From: Sipunculus nudus
Lineage: Eukaryota; Annelida; Sipuncula; Golfingiida; Sipunculidae
Direction of reading: 5' to 3'
DNA length: 64,000 bases
Assembly (NCBI GenBank): GCA_026874595.1
Contig: CM049317.1
Coordinates: 27,651,401 to 27,715,400 of the forward strand
Part shown: piece by piece, positions 37,544 through 48,726 of the stretch
How the letters are laid out: each line of letters starts with the position of its first letter
Numbering within the stretch: the stretch's first letter is position 1
The notes under the pieces: generated by a model
The model's input: the letters and a program-made list of their open reading frames with translations, nothing else
Told to the model about the DNA's origin: nothing
Databases searched by the model: none
Position numbers and translations under genes: made by a program

Positions 37544-38499
37544 CTCAATGGAAAGTTGTCTTGCTTTAGTTAATTATTATTTCGTGTCTGCAATATACAT
37601 TAAGAACTTACAAAATCTTTTACAGATTTCCTTATCGAAAAGGCACTAAGATAAAAGCTCGCTATGATATGCTGGTAGTTTTACTGAGCTGACAGAACAA
37701 TGCAAATCATTCATTATAATAATCTTCCTTTTTTTCTCTTTTGAAACTTTCAATATATAGTCAGATATAATTCCCTGTTATTAAACGTTGTAAAATATTA
37801 AAACGTGAAACTGGAACAGCTAGATTATATTTAAACAGCAAAAATAAAAGAAACCAATTCCATAATGAAATAATGCATAATGTATAATAAAGTATAGTAT
37901 CAACAGCTTAACAAAATGTTACATTAGTTTCTGTGCGCTTCGCCACCATCAACAATCAGTATCTGACCTTTCTACTCGGCACGTTTATTAATCCCATGTT
38001 GTTCATAGCTTCATGCACCGTGCAGAGCGAATTTTTGAACATCAGAACATTAGATAAACTAGTAGTTATTGAGATAATTCATCATTGTAGAACATTTGGA
38101 CCATTTTTAAAAAGACTATTTTAATATTCAATAATATTACTATCAATAGCGGTTCCTTTGACAAAGAATGTTTACATAAACAAACGCATTGTCATATTCT
38201 TTATTTTTCATACACTACAGTTATTATTTCAATTATCCTGAATACCTGGGCATGAACACAGTGGCATGGTTATTCAAAACCTAGTTATAGTATATATGGA
38301 TGTATCTACAAACTGAAGTATCGACATACCATTATATAAAAAAGTTCAATCATTAGCCACCCATAATATTAGTAACAGCAGGCCAGAAACCCGCAGATTA
38401 GTGGCCTTTTTGTCTTGTTTAATCCACCTTTTGTACGGTAATGTTTATACAAACATTTTATACGAAACAGCATGAGGAATAATGTTACTTAGTAGGGGC

Positions 38500-38778
38500 T
38501 CATTTTGTCATATCGATGTAGGCGTAGCTTTGGTCATTTAAAGCTGAGAGCCGTGTAATCATATGTCTGTGGCGCGGTGATATCTTCTTCTCCAAAGCTG
38601 AGAGCCGTGTAATCATATGTCTGTGGCGCGGTGATTTTTTTCTTCCTCAAAGCTGAGAGCCGTGTAATCATATGTCTGTGGCGCGGTGATTTCTTCTTTC
38701 CCAAAGCTGAGAGCCGTATAATCGTTTGCCTGTGGCGCGGTGATTTCCCTTTCCTGTGCTTCAGAAGATCGTGCTTCC
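38500..38778 (-). pseudogene. CLR-C tail exon with 54-bp tandem amplification of the tyrosine motif
   Basis: After acceptor TTTTTAATTAAAG the exon opens in the phase expected from the transmembrane exon (EARSSEAQEREITAPQ). Four copies of a 54-bp (18-codon) unit follow, with shared starts at 38703, 38649, 38594 and 38540, each encoding a form of ITAPQTYDYTALSF. The third and fourth copies are put out of frame by single-base insertions (a T run at about 38635, and TTTAAAG at 38538), so translation stops at a TGA in the third copy. The end keeps a YIDM/YIDL-type second tyrosine block. Confidence 0.7.
38540..38757 (+). repeat. 54-bp tandem repeat, four copies
   Basis: AAAGCTGAGAGCCGTGTAAT begins copies at 38540, 38594 and 38649 and, in diverged form, at 38703, with spacing 54, 55 and 54 bp. 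The other tail exons (35.1 and 45.6 kb) have a single copy. The repeat is coding in origin. Confidence 0.88.
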
Positions 38779-39002
38779 CTTTAATTAAAAAAAGGAGATC
38801 GGAAAGTTAAACGTTCTCTGCCAAAAGCGTAAAGCAAGAACATTAATGTCTAAATACATCTAAAAAAATATTTGATGTCTCAAATTTCAAACTGTATTTA
38901 TGTGATTTGGCTCTTCCATGTGACCAGACATCCTTCCTATTCCAACATGACAATGGTATATCGGGGAGGTTACATAAATGGAGTTAGACCGTGTCGCATG
39001 TT

Positions 39003-39016
39003 GCTGGGGGGGGGGG
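39003..39016 (+). repeat. G homopolymer
   Basis: A run of about 13 G just after a GGTTACATAAATGGAGTTA segment that is also found at 45.88 kb. The neighbouring sequence beyond it differs from the 45.9-kb copy. Confidence 0.8.
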
Positions 39017-39257
39017 GGTCATAAAACTCGTATTTTGCGTTACATTATTTCACCAGTTGCTTTTCTTAAACGAGAGTATTTTGAATATTTTTCACACGTA
39101 ATTCTCGTCTTTTAACCTCAGTGTTAGTTTGTATTTGGATTACAACTAAAACGAGAACTAAACGAGTTTACTCATTATATTCGTTTTTCCAAAACCTTTG
39201 TAGTTTAAGTAGTTTCAGATGAAAGGATTGAAAATTGTGTTTAAAAGAATTAATTAC

Positions 39258-39381
39258 AATCGAGATCTTTCCTGTAGACGTCGTCTGACACACACAGTCA
39301 ATAACACAATCAGAATGACGGAACCAGCCCCAATCGCAATCAGAAGAATTATTGAAAGACCTGGATCTGTGAGCTTAATAA
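39258..39381 (-). CDS. CLR-C transmembrane exon, type I
   Basis: 124 nt with acceptor TTTGTCAG, entering in phase 1 and leaving in phase 2 at GTAATT. It encodes IGAGSVILIVLLTVCVRRRL, a helix followed by a basic stop. Length and phases are identical to the exons at 47.4 and 59.8 kb, and the reading frame is intact although the gene is broken elsewhere. Confidence 0.75.
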
Positions 39382-39494
39382 CTGACAAAGAAGGGGTCAT
39401 TAAGCATTAAGCTAGGGTGAATGAAGATAGGAATGTCCATAACTTACAAGCATATAGGTAGAAATAAATAAATGAAATCTATTAAAATTCTTGC

Positions 39495-39720
39495 CTGATT
39501 TCTTGCTCCCCTGCTTTGGTCCATTTGGCACTGTAATATATATATAATAATTACTTTAATATAAGTACTATAAAAACTTACAATTAAAGTTATATAGCTG
39601 TATGATTTAAAAGTAGAACAAAATATATGTAAATTATAATAACATAGATGAAAATTTAATCAATTAAATATATTAAAATTCTTGCATGATTCTTGCTCCC
39701 CTGCTTTGTTGGATTGGGCG
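39495..39720 (-). repeat. CLR-C duplicated stalk exon
   Basis: Two copies of the stalk exon with flanks: 39495-39530 (36 nt, encoding PNGPKQGSKKS, acceptor TTACAG, GC donor CAGGCAAGA) and a decayed copy about 39688-39720. They share GCAGGGGAGCAAGAA. This is a local duplication of about 190 bp. Confidence 0.65.
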
Positions 39721-41534
39721 CTATAATATATATAATAACTACTATAGTCAACTACTATAAAACACTTAATATTATTGTTATATGTCTTCTGATTTAAACG
39801 TTCAACAAAAAAAGTAACCTTTATTTAGATCTAATTTGAGAACAACATTAATTAAGTGATCCAAAATTCAACATATTAAATGAATCGAGTTGTATACCTA
39901 TGCAAATGAAAGAGATTCGATCGTTACAAGCACATTGTTTCCAACCAATACCATTTAGTGATCATTTCAAGAGAAACAGATCGGTCTCCTGTTTCATCCT
40001 TGTTTGATGGCAACCACTTGGGGAAATCTGCGTTTGATGTAAAAAAAAAAGTTTATCGACACTCAGTATTATATGAACATATATAAGTGTGTGTATGCAC
40101 TGAGGGATTATTTTTCCCTAAATCAAAAGTAACTGGTTGATTATTATTTGGTTACGGAATATTTGCAGGTGCATTCCCATAAAACCAATAATCAGCCATC
40201 ATTTCCTGCTTTATGTGCCACCAATTCCTGACTATTTCGAGCCAGAATTCCTCTTCATTATTCAGTTCAGCTTCCACCATTTTTACAGGAAGGGTCGCGT
40301 TATGTGAAACGCATAAATGCTGCGCTGCAAACCAACTTCCTTCGCCATAGGCTTTAATTATGCAGCGTGATGAACATTATCTCTCGGAGCAATCTCTACA
40401 ATCTGACGCAAATGTGACAAATAATTAAAATATATGTAATTCAAATTCACCAATACTTTATTCTACTTCAAATGAAATTCATTTCCTTGATCGAAATATA
40501 AAAGCGTCAAAATTGAGACTGCTAATCAAATCATTGATCAGAATTTTATCACACAGTTACAATAGCTTTCCTTTGGCAATACATCTTTAACTTTGTAAAG
40601 CAGTTCTTTGCATAGAGTATGTTTCCACGCTGTGCAAAACATGATCTCTGTGGTGCAGTTCCGATCACATTGGCATGACCTAGGGAATTAAACGTCAATA
40701 CAGTTACAATGAAGCCTCGAAATTAATACCACCGTCGCATTGAGACTTGGTCGTCTTAGCGACGTCTTATAGAAAAAGCGGAGAAAAGCTTGAGCTTTAA
40801 AAGCGGTCGTCAGTTTGAGGAGGTCCTTAAACGGAGGAAGTCGTTAGGCTATGTTTTACGGATCATTTAAACGTTGGAATTATTAATTTTGCAAGTGATC
40901 TGTGATACATCTTAAGATGTTTAGTGGCAATGTTCAAAGAAACGCAGCAGGCATTGTAGATTGTGACACTAATGATGCACACATACTTATTCTTTTTCCG
41001 TTCAAACGTATCCAGATATCATTATTTCTTCTCTTCATGCAAAACCAGGTTTGATTGATTTGTTTAAAAGATTTGTAGGATATGAAACCTTTCAGCAACT
41101 GTACCATCAGCGGGCAAAATCATCTTGCGTTCTGAACAGTATTTCGATCCCTCTGAGAAGGTTCCTTAATGGAAAGTAGACTTGCTTTAGTTAATCAATA
41201 TTTCGTTTCTGCAATATACATTCAGAACTTACAAAATCTTTTACAGATTTCCTTATCGAAAAGGCACTAAGATAAAAGCTCGTTGTGATATGCGGGGTAG
41301 TTTTACTGAGCTGACAGAACAATGGAAATCATTCATTATAATAAGCTTCCTTTTTTCCTCTTTTGTAAATTTCAATATACAGACGGATATAATTCCATGA
41401 ATATTTAATGTTGTGAAACATTAAAACGTGTAACTGGAACAGCTAGATTACATTTGAACGATAAAAATGAAAGAAACCTGTTTCATAATGAAATAATACA
41501 TAATATAAAATAAAGTATACTATCAACGGCTTAC

Positions 41535-41667
41535 CTTTACCAAATGTTAAAGCAGTTTCTGTGACTTTCGCCAAAAGCAGTTTTTGCAACATTACCATCA
41601 GCAAACAGTATCTGACCTTTCTGCTCAGCAAGTTAATTAATCCCATGTTGTTCATAGCTTCATGCAC
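41535..41667 (-). pseudogene. CLR-C N-terminal exon
   Basis: Open for 44 codons from ATG with CLLMVMLQKLLLAKVTET, ending in phase 1 at a consensus donor. It is homologous to CLR-A exon 1, and its better hydrophobic run supports a signal peptide role for this exon. Confidence 0.55.
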
Positions 41668-44480
41668 CCTTCGAGTGGATTTCTGAACATCTGAACAGAT
41701 AGGAACTAGATGAAAAAAAAATAAATAAACGAGTGGTTATTGAGATTATTAATCATTGTTGAGCATTTGAGCCAATTTAAAAAGAATGTTTCAACCGTCT
41801 GTACAAATAATGTATGTTAAATATATATTCATAATATTACGAACAATAACGGTCCTTTTGACAAAGAAATTCACATAAACAAACGCAATGACCTATTCTT
41901 TATTTGCTATATACAAAAGTAATTATTTCATTTATCCTGAATGCCTTGGCATGTACACATGGGCATGGGTATTCGAAGCCTAGTTAATAGTTCAACCAAT
42001 AATTTTGTATCCTATGACCAAGAAAATAATAATGAAATGGACCAATTAGTCACTTTGTTCGAAATAATACTGTTTAAGATATCCTTGGAGCAGCATCGTG
42101 TTAAAACGTCAATGCACATTTCCAATAAAGGCTAATACATAATATGGAATTATGGTGAAATGTCTTGAGCGAGAATTATGTCAGACACATGATGCACAGC
42201 AAGTTTACATATTTTACTTATTTTCCCGAGACATTGGTAAAATGAGCTTATTATATCAACAAAATGATTCGTGATATGATGTAAGAGAGGTTAATTTGGT
42301 ATATATTTTCTCACTAGTTGACAGAATAATGAATAGTATGAATAATATAAAGAAAAGTTTGTATTTGACATTGATTCCAGCTGGTTGAAGAGTGAATCTC
42401 AATTTGTAAGATGACCCACACAAAGGGGTTCCGCCGTTTTTATACGGGCTATGAAATACTATGAAATATAACATTTTATTATGTGAACATATATAAGATA
42501 GATTTAAATACATGTATCATTAACCAATTTACTCATGTTATCGAGTTATGCTCTTTAAAAAATACAGTGGAACCTCTACTCAGGGGTGCCTATGTACTAA
42601 GGAAACCTCCTTTGTATGGCCATTTGCGGGCAGTCCCTGAAAGTAGGTCCCGAAATCTGTTACCTCTCTATTGAGGGGACCTCTCTATGGCCACTTACGG
42701 GCAGTCCCTCGAAAATAGGTCCCGAAATCGGTTACCTCCCTACTGAGAGGACCTCTCTATTGCGGGCAAAATGTCAGGTCTCGTCTGTGTCCGTAATTTA
42801 GAAGTTCTACCTTATTTCGTATTTAATATCAAGTCACAGAGATCATTTTATAGTGTGTAAAGGTGATATATAGTTTTCAATACCGTAAACCAATTGCTTC
42901 ATAGGAATAATTTTGATTTCATTGATAATGATTTGTAGAACTTCATGAATTAGAACAATTTGTATTTGACATTGGTCACAGCTGTACAAGATTTTTTTTT
43001 CGAGTTCTACATCAAAGGGCAATATTTGTAAGAAGAGTTCGGCAGGTTAATCTGATGTTATATGTGATATTGGTTAATATTAAAGTTATTTATAATAATT
43101 GATTATTTATATTGCGCTCATACTAGGTACATCTGCTCATAGGCGCATTACAATGCTATTATATTTGGATGAACAATGATATATTGAACAATTGTTTCAC
43201 GACGGAAATTAAGATGTTAACATACAAGTTAATAAAGAGTTACCACAATGTTATCTAGGTAAGTAAGGACAATGCAATCAAAAACGCCGAGGAAAATATT
43301 CAATAAAAAAAATATTGAATATGCTACTTTAAAAAGAGTTATTTTATGTTTATTTAAAAGCCCGATCGCCTCATTTCACCGGACCTAATTGTGCAAAATA
43401 ATCTTGTTGAATATGATAAAGTGATCTTGAGGGCATATGTTTATTCAGCGTGCAGACAGATAATGTGGAGCCAATTTGGGTAAAGACTTTAACGTAAGCA
43501 AAAAAAAATAATAACAACAGCTGAAACATGACCCTGTACTGGCTCGGTGACGAATATAACGCACAGTGGACCAGTGCGCCAAAGTTTCTATTTGTCTGCA
43601 GATTTTACTTGTATTTATGAAAATAATAGACAAAAACCATCGGTCCATCCTTCAGAATAGCAAAATATATTATTTCCAGAATCTAAAAGCTAAAGGTCTA
43701 TATGATGACAGAGCTAATATGATTTCAAAGGTGACTCTCAAAGGTGTCAAACCTTGCATTCGTTGAGTGATAGGGTTGAGCGTCTTAGAGGCTCTCTTTG
43801 TTATATGCATAAAACAATCCAAATTTAACCTGACACGACAAGGTTGATTGTCAGGAAATGTTGGGTACTTTTTAAAATTGGAAAACTTTGATTGCTGCTA
43901 ACTGTTGGTACTCTTGAACATTTGTGTACCTTTTAAGCTGCATTTTCGAGAAAGACAATGCTTGTGAATGCAGGCACAGAGAATAACCACGAAAGCTTCA
44001 GCCTCACAGATCCTAAAAGGACCTCCAAGGATCCCTGGGCTGATTTTACTGTTTTCTGTATTCGGTATCTGGTATGCATTTGACTTTTAATTTTTAGATG
44101 GCCAAGTTCGCCACTGATTTTAGAGGGTTTATCAGTTGTACAAGACAGCTGGTGCATCGTACATTTTATTAGTTTTATGAATATGTTTACCTGAATTTTT
44201 AGACTTTTATCATGTTTTTCTCAGTGGGAACAATAACTGTCCTTTATCAATCCTTCTGGAGGCACCATTTGTTAGTTAATACAATGTATATCCTTTATCT
44301 AGAGATTTCAGTATTTACGTACCTAAGAATCATAAACCAAATGTTTAATCATATACGACCCATTACAACGTTCATTAAATATGTGTACGTGATATTAGTT
44401 TCTGTCAATCCCGAAAAACCCATATAATACACAGCAGTGGTTCAATGCCTAATGTTTATACAACACTTTTATACAAAAAA
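41668..44480. repeat. Segmental duplication, copy in unit III
   Basis: Upstream flank of CLR-C, colinear with 31.3-34.2 kb. It holds the short repeats at 42.57-42.80 kb (three lines like ACCTCTCTATGGCCACTTAC), GAGTCTAA-type AT-rich text and the GCTGGTGCATCG block. No gene was recognised. Confidence 0.72.
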
Positions 44481-44499
44481 TACAAGACATGACGAATAA

Positions 44500-44585
44500 T
44501 GTTAGTTAAAAGGGGCTCATTTTGTCAAATCGATGTAGGCGATGTAACTATAGGCCTATCATGCGCTGATTTCTTCTTCTTGTGT
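44500..44585 (-). pseudogene. Remnant of an ITAM tail exon
   Basis: The minus strand shows the end of a tail exon (TACATCGATTTGACAAAATGA, coding YIDLTK then stop) preceded by GAAATCA, with the middle deleted or scrambled and two stops. The downstream flank matches the flanks of the tails at 35.0, 38.5 and 45.5 kb. It is a fourth, dead copy of the ITAM tail exon. Confidence 0.6.
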
Positions 44586-44659
44586 CGTGGACCCCTTTGT
44601 ATCGTAAAAATTTTACACTTCTGCGTGGACGCCGTGGTGTAGTGAGCATGGCTATTCAT

Positions 44660-44660
<1 letters not shown>

Positions 44661-44748
<88 letters not shown>
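44661..44748 (+). repeat. (CT)n followed by (TA)n microsatellite
   Basis: About 20 CT units are followed by about 23 TA units. The structure is the same as at 13.57 kb. Confidence 0.92.
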
Positions 44749-44751
<3 letters not shown>

Positions 44752-45522
44752 AATTAATTCGGGTGGTCTGCGAATTAAAATCCGTGAGACAGTTAAGGCA
44801 AATAAATCAATGGTTAAATAATCATTGTTGTTTCGGACATTCAGTGAAGTAGCAGAAAATGCCATAAGATGTAGCCTTATGCTAATTGTCCACCCATGCT
44901 ATCATTGAAACAAAACAAAATAATTATCTTGATTAAAATTAATTTTATTCTCAGAAAAATAGCATGCATGTATAAATAGCATGCATTCATAAAATTAATG
45001 AATGAAAACAATTTCCAAACAGAACATTTTACGCAAAGGACGAATTAGACAGAGAATCACATTGAATTCTCTATCGAAATAAAAAAATATCTAATGATTT
45101 CATTATTTATATGTCACATCACTAAAAAAAAACGGTCCTCAAATTGTATATGAAATATGCCTCCTACATAATTAAATTTGATAACCGAAAACTTATGTAC
45201 AAGATAGCGGGGGAATGATCAACTTGATCCACGAAAGCCCCGGTATAATATATACAGTATAATAAAGAATACATGGATTTCTCTACAGATTGCTCTATTT
45301 CATGCTTACATTTGAAAAAAAAATTAAATCATAAGCTACCCATAACAATATTTACTTACTCCAGGAACATGATATTAGTAACTGTTATTCCCGGAAACAG
45401 GCATACTAGTGGTTTCTTTGTCCTGTTAAATGCACTTTTTGTGGGGTAATAGTTATACAACACTTTTATTCGAAAAGGCAATATAACAGATGAATAAACT
45501 AATGATTTTACCCAATAGGGAC

Positions 45523-45637
45523 TTATTTTGACAAATCGATGTAGGCGTAGGTTTGGTCATTAAAGCTGAGAGCCGTGTAACCATATGCCTGTGGCGTGGT
45601 GATTTCCCCTTCCTGTACATCAGAAGATCGTGCTTCC
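45523..45637 (-). CDS. CLR-D exon 8: cytoplasmic tail with ITAM
   Basis: 115 nt from acceptor ATTTAAG, entering with one base to complete the phase-2 codon, ending TAA at 45523-45525. The 37-residue exon contains YTALSFNDQTYAYIDL: Y323-x-x-L326, eight residues, Y335-x-x-L338. This fits the ITAM consensus. A third tyrosine sits two residues before each ITAM tyrosine (YGY, YAY). It is homologous to the tail exons at 35.1 and 38.5 kb. Confidence 0.78.
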
Positions 45638-45875
45638 CTTAAATTTAATAAGAGAGATCAAACAGAGTTAAACACACTGTGACGAAAGCATAAGGCATAA
45701 GCATTAATGTCTTAATAATTACCTCAAGTTCAGTTTATTTGAAAAAAAAATCGTGTGATTTCAACAAAAAAGTTAATTTTATATTATGCCTTAAATTTTA
45801 AACAGTATGTATGTAATTTGGCTCTCTTACGTGACCAGACATCCCTTCTCTTCCAACATGACAATGGCCCATCAG

Positions 45876-46745
45876 AGAGGTTACATAAATGGTGTTACAA
45901 CTCCGAGTCTGACCGTACTGAATGTTGCAGATGAGGGAAATAAAATTCGATGGTCAAAGTCACAGAGAGATACCGCTGATAAGCCAGGTGCTAATGGATA
46001 CGGCGCAAGAATCGGCCCTTCGGAACGACTCGTTACTTCAAATACCGCAATCATGACCTTTTTTTAATCCCGAGTGTATAATGTAATCTTTTGAACAATC
46101 TTACATTAATACAATATATGTTCCAGTACGGTACCAACATGTGTGAAGCCATCATTGCTGCTGGGCAGCGGTAAACATGGGCGATGATATGAGAATAACA
46201 ACAATGACGCAGTGTGCAAGGGTTCAGATAAAAATGATGGTATTCACGGAATATAATAAAATAACTTTATAAACTATTATGTATTAGAAGTGTTTAGACT
46301 GAAGTGAACTAAGAAAAATTCGAATTGCTTCAAGGAAAATAAGGTTTATGCTTTACAGTGATCCGTCATTTGATACAGAAGATACTGGTGAAGAGTGACC
46401 GCTCCAGAGATACCTGAACATTAGACCTTTTTTAATTCATTTGTTATGCATAATTCTTAACAAAACAAACGATCTGGTAATATTTCTGATCAATGATATT
46501 CCAGTGATTTATCGCTCAGTTACTGGATATATCGTTCTCAGTCCGGCGAGCTTCAGATGACTGCGTCAGTAAGATACTACAGCCGCGGTATATCAAAGGT
46601 TATTCAGTTTGTTTGACACCGGGGGAAATAGGCGCACAATAATGTTAATGGGCTTACACGCCCTAATTGCGATTGGGACACGGCTGACGTGTGTGCTGGC
46701 AGAGCTTACTGCTGGCAGAGGTGTATCTCCATTTATGTAACCTCC
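45876..46745. repeat. Inverted 16-bp pair around an 840-bp spacer
   Basis: GAGGTTACATAAATGG at 45876 is exactly inverted at 46730-46745 (CCATTTATGTAACCTC). The flanks outside the 16 bp do not extend the match well. A direct third copy is at 38.97 kb. It may mark a small foldback element or an old insertion in the CLR-D tail intron. Confidence 0.4.
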
Positions 46746-47438
46746 TTGGCACACCAATGTTTTGTGAACGCAGTGACGGATGAAATGTGTAGAACGGTCG
46801 ATGTATCATAAAGTTTACTTTAATATAATTGGTCTCTTTTGGAACGCAAAATGAATTTTTAACAGACGTTACTCGACAGAAATGTGCATAGTCTCATAAT
46901 GCATACCAAGATGACACTGGCATTCGTGATTTTTTTTTTACATGAAAACATGCCAAAAGATATACATTACCGAACAAGAATTAGAACTCTAATATAACTG
47001 ATGATACAGACTATACGTTAATATTGATGAGAATATATATTTCAATTCCCTGGCATATTTTGCGTTACACTATTTCACGAGTTTATTTTTTGGTATTCAG
47101 GCAATCGAATATTGATTGTAAATGTTGTTTTTTGTCTTTTACCCTCAGTATGCTAGTCTGTATCTAGAAAACAACTAAAAAAGAATGTTATTGTAGGGAT
47201 ATCCGATTTTCTAGAAGATTAAAAGGAGGCAGGTTTGTATATGCGGAGATACAATAATTCAATCTTAATAATAATATTGCTTTAAGGTTCAGGCTTCCAT
47301 TTTGTTCACACATTTATTTGCGTATTAATTTTAAATTGATTTTTTATAGGTTACTCAATACATTGGTGAACGGAATATAGCAAGTGCATGTTCATATTAA
47401 AAGATGAAAAGCTATAAAATTGGGTTAAAAATACTTAC

Positions 47439-47562
47439 ACTCGAGATCTTTCCTTTAGACGTCGTCTAACACACACCGTCACTAACACAATAAGAATGAC
47501 GGCTCCAGCCCCAGTTGCATTGAGCAGAATAGGTGAAAGACCTGGATCTGCGACTTTAATAA
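47439..47562 (-). CDS. CLR-D exon 7: transmembrane helix, type I
   Basis: 124 nt, entering in phase 1 (acceptor TATGCCAG) and leaving in phase 2 (donor GTAAGT). It encodes TGAGAVILIVLVTVCVRRRL and KERSR. No basic residue lies inside the helix, so no adaptor such as an FcR-gamma type chain need be invoked; the ITAM is in its own tail. Confidence 0.82.
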
Positions 47563-47610
47563 CTGGCATAATAGGAATTATGAGTATTTACCATGACATG
47601 ATATATCATC

Positions 47611-47611
<1 letters not shown>

Positions 47612-47652
<41 letters not shown>
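47612..47652 (+). repeat. TA microsatellite
   Basis: A run of about 20 TA units lies upstream of the CLR-D transmembrane exon on the minus strand, in the intron between stalk and transmembrane exons. Confidence 0.85.
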
Positions 47653-47657
<5 letters not shown>

Positions 47658-48669
47658 CATATAAATTGGAGCGCCCATACGCTCATGTTGTAATGTATTA
47701 TATATCATAAAAGTATATATCAAATATATATCATCATAATTATTAATTTTTGTTTTTGCAGAAAACAATGCATTAACAAAGTCATTGTACTACCAGTCTT
47801 AACCTTACTCTCATTAGGATTAATTTGAAGATATGATGTTGATTTCATATAGTTCTCTGCAATTTCAGTCGAAAGTTTTTAAAAAGCATTTTCTGAATCC
47901 ATCCATTATTCAATTTTTAAAAAAATTAACCAAATGTTATTTCTGATGCACAGGTCCATGCCGCTTCATAAGCTTGTTACCTCTTTATTAAAATACAGTA
48001 TATTTTAAATTTTTGTCTGTTTGATTGGAAATTGAAGTGGATGTTTACATATATGTTAGTTTGCGAATTTTAGAGGATTCATATGTTGTCATTATATATT
48101 CATACTTATGTACGAGCTGTTTGCTTCGGGGGATACTTCCGGTAAATATGTCATATCGGTTAAGAGGTCAACAGTGGACCGTCCTGGAATTATAATAAGT
48201 ATTTACTAAACAAATAAGAGATAAATGTGTCAATGAATAGGTATATTGATATATAAAAGATCATTATTTATGAATGACTCACAGCCAATGACCGTCTTCT
48301 GACGTATTTTATAATTACTGGTTTAACACAACAAATATAATATTATATATAATATATTATATAATATAATATTATAATATTTATAAAACCTTAGCCGAGA
48401 GGTTATAGATTTAGAAACCCGCTTTGGAACCACCGGACGTTGGTATTTATATACATTAGTTTGTTTCGGATTTCTCATGAAACACTCATCAGTCCTTGTT
48501 TAATATAGAAGCTTGAAAAATTAAAGTCTACATAATATATAAACATTTTACTTTTCCTATATTTAAAAATGCAAGCCACTTTCGTAAAATCCATAGCCTT
48601 ATCCAGCTAATTCTTCATTGCGTCAATGCGGTGTTTATAACAGCGAAATATTTATACTAACAGCATTAC

Positions 48670-48726
48670 CCGACGGTGGAACACTAAGGATCGGCGATGT
48701 TGTCTCCAGTGATTGTGAAGAATTTC
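48670..48726 (-). CDS. CLR-D exon 6: Ser/Thr/Pro stalk
   Basis: 57 nt, phase 1 at both ends, acceptor TTTAAG, donor GTAATG. It encodes NSSQSLETTSPILSVPPS, a short Ser/Thr/Pro-rich stalk between lectin domains and membrane, as in CLR-E (81 nt). Confidence 0.65.

Larger units (their letters stand above)
35053..38015 (-). pseudogene. CLR-B: two-CTLD receptor pseudogene with an intact ITAM tail exon
   Basis: The order matches CLR-A: N-terminal exon (about 37.9-38.0 kb, donor lost), CTLD1 halves (37344-37543, 36946-37059), CTLD2 halves (36581-36784, 36298-36420), stalk about 36.07 kb, transmembrane exon 35300-35379 and tail 35053-35157. Lesions seen: the first CTLD1 exon is 200 nt instead of 201 (one-base deletion, frameshift); CTLD2b has lost 15 nt and a Trp codon has become TAG; the transmembrane donor GT is TT; the stalk GC donor is lost. 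As a whole gene it is dead, but its tail exon remains perfectly open. Confidence 0.75.
38500..41667 (-). pseudogene. CLR-C: two-CTLD receptor pseudogene with amplified tail motif
   Basis: All parts are recognisable: N-terminal exon 41535-41667 (good donor GTAAGC), CTLD1 halves (40970-41164 and about 40.57-40.68 kb), CTLD2 halves (about 40.20-40.40 and 39.90-40.04 kb), two stalk copies, transmembrane exon 39258-39381 and tail 38500-38778. Lesions seen: CTLD1a has a TAA and a 5-base deletion; CTLD2a has TAA where CLR-A has CAA; CTLD2b has a one-base insertion, a Cys-to-Ser change and a lost acceptor. It joins MKRR-type CTLD exons to the type I transmembrane exon, so it is a mosaic compared with CLR-A and CLR-B. 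Confidence 0.75.
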
